This document shows, one piece after another, positions 56,951 to 64,000 of a DNA stretch of 64,000 nucleotides. The position numbers were made by a program, and so were the translations under genes. Position 1 is the first letter of the stretch. The number at the start of each line of letters is the position of its first letter. The notes beneath the pieces were generated by a model that saw only the letters and a program-made list of their open reading frames with translations, did not search any database and had not been told where the DNA came from. This DNA is from Micrasema longulum (lineage: Eukaryota > Arthropoda > Insecta > Trichoptera > Brachycentridae): contig JAGVSM010001002.1 of the NCBI GenBank assembly GCA_022494885.1, positions 248,001 through 312,000 on the forward strand. The letters are read 5' to 3'.

Positions 56951-57152
56951 CGTCCACGCTATATATTGTATACAAAGTGTCAAATAAATACATAAATGAA
57001 AGCATTCCCTCCACATGCCCGAAAATCGTTTAAAAACCGTGGATTTTCCCATTGGTTTCGCTCATACTAAAAAGTAACGTTTTTTATCGAGTTACTCTCT
57101 ACTAAACTCTACTGCTTCCATTGCACCTTTCACTGGGAGTATAGAAAACTAT
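56951..57152. other. Short unassigned stretch
   Basis: Less AT-rich than average, with no motif recognised. It forms the upstream flank of the small ORF at 57153. Confidence 0.4.
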
Positions 57153-57389
57153 ATGGAGGGTTTATGTCGAATATTGTCACTCTTCTTCATGATCATATTG
57201 CAAACACAAACAGCGTTCATCATCAGGATTGATGTAAAAATAAGATCAGTAACATCGGCAAATAATACAAAAGATACGCGGCACATTAACCCAGAATTGC
57301 ATCTGAATGAAAAGTTCTGTTTCATTAAAACTTATTCGAATTCCATTTTTCTTAGAAAGTACTCCAATAAAGTCCACGCTCGGCAGTAA
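57153..57389 (+). CDS. Small ORF with signal-peptide-like N-terminus, unrecognised
   Basis: The frame starts at a true ATG and ends at TAA (57387..57389). The N-terminus MEGLCRILSLFFMIILQTQT has a charged start followed by a hydrophobic stretch of about 12 residues, like a secretion signal. The remainder is basic (NNTKDTRHINPELHLNEKF) with a single Cys after the signal-like part. No cleavage or Cys-pattern family is recognised. A donor-like GGGTAGGTGAGTC lies about 80 bp downstream. It may be a small secreted protein, part of one, or chance. Confidence 0.25.
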   Translation: MEGLCRILSLFFMIILQTQTAFIIRIDVKIRSVTSANNTKDTRHINPELHLNEKFCFIKTYSNSIFLRKYSNKVHARQ

Positions 57390-57769
57390 ATCATATCGCG
57401 GAGTTGATAAGGCGGGCGGTCCCAGTGCAAATACTAAAAACTTGCCTGTCGGAATTTGCGGGTAGGTGAGTCTTCCCTGAGTTATTACTTATGACTGTCC
57501 AATGTTCTTATTGTGGTTATTCTTTCGGACGTTATGGATTTTGTCAAAAAATATTCATTGTACAAAATATCAGCAAAATAACAGCAAGAGAAAAAAAAAA
57601 CAATGAGGCTTTTAGTTTATATACTGTGACGAAACCGTGTTTAATCGTACTTTGTAAATGTTTTTACGCCAATTAAATATATATTTTTTAAATCACTGTT
57701 AAATCATATGAAAACATTTCAGTTTATTAGTGAAAATTATTTAAATAAAATACGAGTGATTACAAACCT
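57390..57769. other. Mostly AT-rich stretch, no gene seen
   Basis: No coding region or recognised repeat. Confidence 0.45.
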
Positions 57770-58030
57770 TTGTCACTTTGTAAAAACGTAAAAAAATTCA
57801 AAAGTCAAAATAATATAAACTATAATCTTTTCATATATACATTGAATTTATTTAAAATTAGTGATAGAAGAATAATATCTGAACTGGTTTTCTTGTATAA
57901 AGTTGTAAATAATCTTTTTGATGTTTCTGATTTGATCAAATGTATATATTTCAAATTCAATTTCTTTACTTCCCTTTCCTACATAAGGTACCAAGACTCC
58001 ACTGAGAACAGTTAATTTTACCTCCTGTTC
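57770..58030 (+). mobile_element. LINE fragment, RT C-terminal region
   Basis: The plus frame 57770..58015 contains YTLNLFKISDRRIISELVFL and YKVVNNLFDVSDLIKCIYFK. The L-x-x-R-R-I-I-S-x-L-x-F-L-Y-K-x-x-N-N pattern is standard for the region between RT and the C-terminus of Jockey/CR1-type LINEs. A probable 3' untranslated part follows up to about 58110. Confidence 0.75.
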
Positions 58031-58170
58031 ATCCTGTTCCTGGCACTCACCCTTATTTTAATATATTTATCATTATTTCCATACCCAATAAACATACTTT
58101 GGAGACACAAATTCCTTTATCTAATTCAGGATTACCGTTCACAGTATTTATTTATTTATTTTTAAAGAAA

Positions 58171-58340
58171 AAATTGCGTTCTTAGTAAATACCCAAATAT
58201 TTCATTTTGAGGGTCATTTTCAACGAGTTGTAAATAACTCACTATTAGAAAATGGTAATCAAGTTGGGTAAAGTGGGATTCGAACCACGGACCTTTGAGC
58301 CGTGAGTCCGAGATACTAGCCACGGGACCACAACCCGATT
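58171..58340 (-). mobile_element. SINE-1, full copy
   Basis: It has the same order as the copy at 14742..14915: head with GGCTAGTATCTCGGACTCAC and the B box GGTTCGAATCC (about 58279..58289), then GAGTTATTTACAACTCGTTG, then an AT-rich tail. Sequence agreement with 14742..14915 is high over the whole 170 bp, so this is the best reference copy. Confidence 0.88.
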
Positions 58341-59649
58341 CTATTTAAGATTAAAATTATATTTATTTAAAAAACCATCACATTAAATTTATCAACAAAA
58401 AAAAAAAATATTGATCATTAAAATATTTCTTAATCTTATAAACATGTATAAACATTTTCTAATATATTTATAATTTATAGAGTCTTTATTCAATAAAATA
58501 CACACATTGTTAAAATTTTAATAATTTATTAATTAATTATTAAAATTTTAACATTATACATATTATAATTTATAAAGAAAACAAAGTATTAAAACATATT
58601 TTGTCCCGATAAACTATTAATTAATTGTTTGTCATCGGGTGGAAATTAGCAAATTGCTCCCCTTGCATACATCGTCGATATTATGCAATAAAACTCCGTA
58701 TATCTAAACTCCAGTACTACAGATCGCCAAATATCCAGATCGTTAATAGGAAATAAAAAATAAAAGAGAAGTTTTTTATTATAATTTAATTGTTAAGTAA
58801 ACTTTTCTGGGCATATTTAAGTATTTTTAAATGTGATGCTTGTGTCTCTAAAGGGTTGGTTAGGAAAAAAACAAGCTGCTAGGTAGATCAATAAAGAAAT
58901 ATTTTTCTTCCTTCTCGAACTCCCCCAAAATTCAAACAGATGTGGTGGCATCTAGCGGCCGCGTCGAAAACTATTTTCACATGCGAGTATTCGGAGGTTT
59001 GAACTAAAGATGTCAGTAGCGTCGCTTTGTTATTTAACATCGGTGAGTTACTGAGGATTCTTACAAACTCGATAAATTGTTGATTTATCGTGTGCTCCGG
59101 GTAAATTGTATACTATGTATTTTCTGAGCATTGCTAACGTGTTATTATAACATTTTAGTTAAAAAATGGATTTCCATTAACTAAGTATGTGGCATAAAAA
59201 CTTCTTTCAAAATCCTGCCAAATTGCGAGCATACAATAAGAAAGTACAGTGCAACAGGAAATTGAATATAAAAAATGTTTTCTTAATTGCAGTAAAAATA
59301 AGAGCACATAAAAATAAGCTTATTTGTCGAACTTTCTCGAAAATGTATGAAAACAATAATAAAATATAATTTGATACAAATACCTGAACGTATGCAAAAA
59401 AAAAAAAATCTGCTAAGATATGGGATAATATTAACAACATTTTTCACTTTTCAGTTTATATTTTTAACATCGTTCTAAAATGTGTTTTAACATTGCAAAC
59501 ATAAGAAAGTGTTCTGAATGGTGTGTTATATAGCGCCATTTTCGTAATATCAAGGGTGCTTTACAAAGTGATAAATGAATACTGATTTTAATTTGACTTA
59601 AAATTTAAGTAAACATTTTCAGTTAAAAAAAAATGATTTGTCTCATTAG
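58341..59649. other. AT-rich stretch, no gene seen
   Basis: The block 58900-59100 is less AT-rich. Short frames around 59187..59440 on both strands overlap and are unrecognised. Confidence 0.45.
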
Positions 59650-59990
59650 GTAAAAGCTTGCATAAGGAAGTTTGGTGGTTTTTAAAGTATGTTTAAACTT
59701 ATTAATATACTATTAAACTAAGCTAAATTTACTTTTTTGAATTTTTGTGTTATGTATTATCAGCGCTATGTTTTTTAAAGTTCTGTATTTCTGAAATTAT
59801 TCCGCGTGTGACGCCTCAAGCTCTCTTCCGCTTCTTTTCGGTCAGTTCTGCCGATTGGTTCGTTGACACTAAGTAAACCGGAAATCTTCCACAACACTCT
59901 AATCATTGGCTAATTCATATAAACTAGTGATGTCTTTCAAAGTAGTTCATTTTTATTAAAATATTTTTTGATTTTTTTTCTTAAATTTTA
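59650..59990 (+). repeat. Interspersed repeat family B, copy 3
   Basis: It has AAGGAAGTTTGGTGGTTTTT, TTAATATACTATTAAACTAA, TATTATCAGCGCTATG, CGCGTGTGACGCC and finally AGTAGTTCATTTTTATTAAA. It is the longest copy and shares both its start with copy 1 and its end with copy 2. Confidence 0.6.
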
Positions 59991-60211
59991 CCTTGTAATT
60001 GCTCTGTTTTTTACAAACATTTTTCGTATTCAATTTCTTGATTAAAAGTTCTCCATTCTCTCTCTACCCGAGCATTCAATTCTTAGATGGACATTTAAAT
60101 AAATCCTTAGCATGTGATGACATAATGAATTGTTTACTAATAAGTTTTACTCCAATTTTGTATTTAACTGTTGGTATTTAATAATTCTTAATCAAAATGG
60201 CAACATTTTGT

Positions 60212-60475
60212 CAGCCTCGCGGTGTAATGGTCAGCGCGTTAGCCTGCCATGCAAGAGGTCTTGGGTTTGATTCCCGACATGGTTGATATGAAATATTTAT
60301 TTAAAAAGGGTGTTTTCACACTAGAATATTTCATAGTCCCTGGACTGGTAACTGAAGCGTAAGACTGATCATCTTACCTTCATGTAACAAAAATTATCAA
60401 GATACGCTGCGATTGGTGTACCAATGCAGTGCCCTATGCACCATTCGGTGCGGAAAGGGAATGATGATGAATAAA
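60212..60475 (+). mobile_element. SINE-3, short form (tRNA head at 5' end)
   Basis: It begins CAGCCTCGCGGTGTAATGG with an A-box region TGTAATGGTCAGCGCG and the B box GGTTTGATTCC (60264..60274). The anticodon-arm region (GCCTGCCATGCAAGAGG) recalls tRNA-Gly, but this is not a functional tRNA. The body has TGAAGCGTAAGACTGATCAT and ATGCAGTGCCCTATGCACCA and ends at GATGATGAATAAAAATTG. The 5' module of the long copies is missing. Confidence 0.85.
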
Positions 60476-60519
60476 AATTGAGATGTTTTAAAATGGAATG
60501 TATTTTAACTCGTTAGTTC

Positions 60520-60740
60520 CGGGTGGATGGTTTAGAAACTTTTGAAATTAGAACAATAATCGTGGTCCAATTAAAGAGCTCCATCTCGCCCCTACTCCTG
60601 CAGGAGGACCAATTAGACGGACAATTAACCCCGTCTTGCGACAGGCATAAAAGATCAAAGAATTAAAACAGAAATTCGAACGAATAAAAGCAGCTTAATG
60701 AACAATGACATGGCGGAAACCCCGAAGAATGATATTTTCA
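60520..60740. other. Mixed-composition island
   Basis: The block has GTTCCGGGTGGATGG, CTCCTGCAGGAGG and CCCGTCTTGCGACAGGC. Stops occur in all frames. Candidate conserved non-coding DNA. Confidence 0.3.
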
Positions 60741-60931
60741 TTGCATTATAAAAGTTTTCAATGTTATGAGAAAGTTGACGTGGAAAAATGTTGTGTTAGC
60801 ATAAAATCGTAAGCATTTGGCTGACATAAAAAAATATTTAAAAACGTATTTTTGCTAAAATATTTTAATATTACATACGACACAATTATTGCTTATTACA
60901 AAAAAATAATATTAAGGTAAAAACAAGATTG

Positions 60932-61080
60932 TATTTCGACAATATTTTCACTTTGTCCAAATGTTTGCAGACAATGACTGGATTTCATTTGATTGATTAA
61001 GATTAACGTGTTACAACATAGATAGAGAACATTTTAGAGAAGGAAATATGGAATTTTAGGTATTGACAGGGCTTATACAA
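60932..61080 (+). repeat. Repeat family A, copy crossing the unit junction
   Basis: GACAATATTTTCACTTTGTC and GACAATGACTGGATTTCA run directly into GTTACAACATAGATAGAGAA and CATTTTAGAGAAGG. The end of one unit joins the start of the next, as in the tandem copy at 32.6-33.2 kb. Confidence 0.8.
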
Positions 61081-61699
61081 TACACTTCTTTTTACTTAAC
61101 TAGAAAAAAAATAACCTAAGAATTATACAACTCATACACCAGCAGTTTTAAACTTATAAAAATTATGATCGCACTGTATGTAAATTATTTTAATGAAATA
61201 TTCTTTTCTGTATGTTGATAAGTTGAATTAATAAAGGAATATTGTATATTTACTCGTATATATATTTCAACAGACTTACAAAAAATACAAAGAAAGTAAG
61301 AATACTTAAAAAAAAACTCACCGTTAGTTCAAAGCCATAAAAGTGATATAAAATATAAATTCATGTAAGTATACAAATATTGCTTTACAAAATAATATGG
61401 CTACATAATAAATAAAAGTTATTTAGAAAAAAATATTTCTCTTCAAAAATGTTACATAAGCATCTTTAATTTATGAAAATAGTGTTTGAGTTTTTATTTG
61501 TAATATTTAAAAAAAAAAACAGTTAAGGTTGAAACCTTTTGAAAAAGTGGCAAAATTTTCTTATGAGAGAAACTCTCTCTTTATTTTAAACTTCTTAGAT
61601 TTTTATCAACCCTGATTGGACCTGACGGACTCTCTAATGCGACCCGAACCGTCGGTCAACAGTACGAATGACACACGGCATGATAACCCAGAAAAACTC
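61081..61699. other. AT-rich stretch, no gene seen
   Basis: No coding region or recognised repeat. Confidence 0.5.
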
Positions 61700-61873
61700 A
61701 TTGTGTGGTGTAATAGCTAAGACGCTTGATACACCCACGAAGGGTTCCGTGTTCGATTCCCGGTGAGGTCACAATAATTAAAATGTGATTTACCTCAAAA
61801 CTTGGTGTTCTGTGCTCTAATTCATCATTGTAATTAAGCCTCCTGGCCTGTTGTGGTGCATAAAAAAAAGAAA
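61700..61873 (+). mobile_element. SINE-2, full copy
   Basis: The head TTGTGTGGTGTAATAGCTAA and B-box-like TGTTCGATTCC (61750..61760) are followed by TTGGTGTTCTGTGCTCTAAT and GGCCTGTTGTGGTGCATAAA, ending in poly-A. It is in opposite orientation to the copy at 44640. Confidence 0.85.
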
Positions 61874-61980
61874 TATTACTTAGTTTACGTATCATTGTTT
61901 ATAAGTACATATTATTTTAATTTAGATTATTTTGAATTTATTGCTTTTATTGATTTGATACCAGAAAACAACTTTTCTTC

Positions 61981-62173
61981 ATAATCATTCCCTTTCCAAA
62001 CCTAATGGTGCATAGGATACTGTAATACACTTCAGGTACCAGTCAATCGACTATGAAATATTTTGTGTGAAAACACCTATTTAAATAAATATTTCATTCA
62101 ACCTTGTCGGAATCAAACCCGAGACATCTTGCATGGTAGGCAAACGCGCTAACTAATACACCACGAGGCCGAC
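61981..62173 (-). mobile_element. SINE-3, short form
   Basis: The minus strand begins GTCGGCCTCGTGGTGTATT, contains CTTGCATG.. and a B-box-like GGTTTGATTCC, then the body GTGTTTTCACACAAAATATT and AATGGTGCATAGGATACTG in reverse. It matches 60212..60475. Confidence 0.8.
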
Positions 62174-62723
62174 AACTAACTATGTATCAAAACATTTTAT
62201 CGATAAGAAGAAATGGCCCCGTACCAGAAAACCTGCTAATAAACATTTTGGTATTAAAAATTTAAAAAAACAAATTTCATTTCTTGGTCAATTAATTTGA
62301 TACCATCTCGGCATCTTCATCGTCTGGTGACCTTACCACTAAAAAGGTGTCGGAAATAGAATTATTAGTTTTATTTATTATTCATGTTACGAGTACTAAC
62401 TTTGTTTTATTGTCTGGTTCTGATAGCAGATTGAATTTGATATTAATATAACCAGAAAAATACTAGATCTAACAGTATCGGACGATTATGGTTAAGAGTT
62501 TTTGTGACATTCTTTCTGAGATGGTTTTCTGGTCAATTTACTCTGTTTCTCGGCCACAGAATGACAGAACATGGGAATATTTGATAAATAATACAAAAAT
62601 AAACAAGCTCGCTAACATAGTTTAAGATATTGGATGTAAGACAGTTGTTTGTGAGATGCCTACTGCTTAAATTTTATAATAAATTATGTGACGCCAAAAG
62701 ATTAATATTAGTAAAAATAAGTA
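62174..62723. other. AT-rich stretch, no gene seen
   Basis: No coding region or recognised repeat. Confidence 0.5.
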
Positions 62724-62803
62724 TTTAACCACTTACCGAAATTTTATGTGTACCGGTTTCGAGACGTACCGGTCTCTTCGCCAGGACACTCACTACACCA
62801 ATA
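62724..62803 (+). repeat. Interspersed repeat family C, copy 2
   Basis: It has ATTTAACCACTTACCGAAAT, TACCGGTTTCGAGACGTACC and TTCGCCAGGACACTCACTAC. It contains a short inverted pair, TACCGG / CCGGTA, around the GTTTCGAGACG core. It aligns with 7921..8005. Confidence 0.65.
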
Positions 62804-63389
62804 TGCAAATACTAAAATACACTATCACCTTTAGTGTCACCGTAGTATAAAAAGTATTTACGAAAAAATGCATAAATTACACGCTAAAATTAGGTCAATA
62901 GAGGGATTAGGAAGGGAGGGGCTAAGTGGTTGAACGTTAAACGATTTGTTAATTTTCAAATCAAAAAGTGGGCTTTATTAAAAATAGATTTGATTATTTA
63001 CTAGGCGAATATTATTTTTAAAGCTTTTCTAATGTGTACTATATTCAGGCTTAAAGCTTGAAATAACTCAATATTTTTTTAATATAAATTAAGAAATAGA
63101 AAAATTAAAAACATCTTCTTAAATGAGCACTTAACATCTTTATTTAAATAAGATATAAAACAATAAAATTGGAATAAAACCTAAATGCTTGATTTCTCAA
63201 AACAGGGATTTGAAAGTTAAAGCTTTTTGCCAGTATACCCAAGATAAGATTTTAAGTTCCTTCTGGGCTATTCTTAATTCTATGCCTGCAATAAATAAAA
63301 ATGATGTATTTTTAATTATGGGTGTCCTACACCGGTTCATCCACTGCGTAGTGTAAAATACCGTTGTTGACGCCAGGTAATAAAAAATA
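62804..63389. other. AT-rich stretch, no gene seen
   Basis: No coding region or recognised repeat. Confidence 0.5.
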
Positions 63390-63790
63390 TATTCTATTTA
63401 AAATTAGTTTCGAAATTCGCCTATTTAAAATAAGAACGCGGCGCTAACTTTGAACGAGCTTCCTCAACGGCCGCATTTAATTTCACACACTACGAGTACT
63501 CGTATTAAAGCGCGCGGTATCAATTCCTTTTTTAAATTCGCTAATTACATTTGTATTCTTAACCGTATTCTCAACTGCGGTTTAAACCCATGCCCGGATT
63601 AAGATACACCTGTATTTAGGAGGGGAACTTTATAAAGCGGTTTTGTTTAAGTACAATCCCCCGATTTAACGCAATGAATAAAGAGATTCGGTTAAGACAC
63701 TCACAGATGATATTGTTGTACAAAATATCCGTTTTAATTCAAGTTTTGAACTCTATACTTTTTTGTAATCCGCTAGGGGCGCGAGATCAA
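63390..63790. other. Mixed-composition island at window edge
   Basis: GAACGCGGCGCTAACTTTG, AAAGCGCGCGGTATC and CCCATGCCCGGATTAAG stand out from the flanks. There are stops in all frames and no repeat copies in the window. Candidate conserved non-coding DNA. Confidence 0.35.
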
Positions 63791-64000
63791 AACAGAACCC
63801 ATTTTTAAAATTTAAATTATTTAAAATAAAAATAAAATTCCTAGGGGTACTTACAGTGCAATCACCCTTAAAAACTTTTTTTTAATAATAAAAAGTACTG
63901 AATACTCAACACGCATACATTTATACAAAACCAGTATGCTTCAGCGCAATTTTTACAAAAAAGGTGCAGAAGAAAGTTCATATTTCTTTTTTTCAATTAG
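63791..64000. other. AT-rich end of window
   Basis: Nothing recognised. Confidence 0.5.

Noticed and set aside
60212..60285. True tRNA-Gly gene
   Set aside because: The acceptor ends do not pair and the sequence continues into the SINE-3 body found at several sites.

Overview
The window looks like an intergenic or intronic stretch of an insect (at least arthropod) nuclear genome. It is strongly A+T-rich. It has no operon structure and no long host gene. It carries several tRNA-derived SINE families, 5'-truncated non-LTR retrotransposon (LINE) ends with AAATAAAT-type tails, a decayed piggyBac transposon, a small hAT-type non-autonomous element and a dispersed ~393-bp repeat. The order of insect cannot be fixed from the sequence alone. 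I found no CRISPR array, no rRNA gene, no true tRNA gene and no bacterial-type gene.

Layout. 0-9 kb: AT-rich DNA that opens on the 3' end of a LINE, a G+C-richer island (1.6-2.5 kb), two LINE ends (3.4-4.0 and 5.7-6.25 kb) and a 44-bp minisatellite (8.2-8.6 kb). 9-15 kb: a possible internal exon (10.69-10.90 kb), a hairpin, repeat family B, a hAT MITE with TIRs and target-site duplication (12.2-12.5 kb), an island at 13.9-14.5 kb and a SINE. 15-36 kb: mostly copies of the 393-bp repeat and of a long tRNA-like SINE (SINE-3), one LINE end, several islands of mixed composition, and an 80-codon orphan ORF (34.2 kb). 36-48 kb: the densest retroelement area, with LINE ends of at least four kinds, four SINE families and hairpins, plus a possible exon with a clear splice acceptor at 38.49 kb behind a 0.6-kb island. 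48-64 kb: a piggyBac element bounded at both ends by TTAA (53.98-56.64 kb), more SINEs, repeat families A, B and C, and another island near 63.4 kb.

Interpretation. The only recognisable protein-coding sequences are transposon remnants. The piggyBac copy keeps both termini and codons for all three catalytic aspartates and the C-terminal Cys-rich domain, but its frame is broken several times. The host signal, if any, lies in about a dozen 200-600-bp islands of more balanced composition set in AT-rich DNA. This pattern is often seen around developmental regulator genes, where such islands are conserved non-coding elements or exons; that reading is an inference and needs cross-species alignment. 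The two possible exons (10.69 and 38.49 kb) and two small ORFs (34.22 and 57.15 kb) are the best leads for undescribed coding sequence. The composite SINE-3 and the self-tandem, fold-back 393-bp repeat are the best leads for undescribed mobile or satellite DNA.
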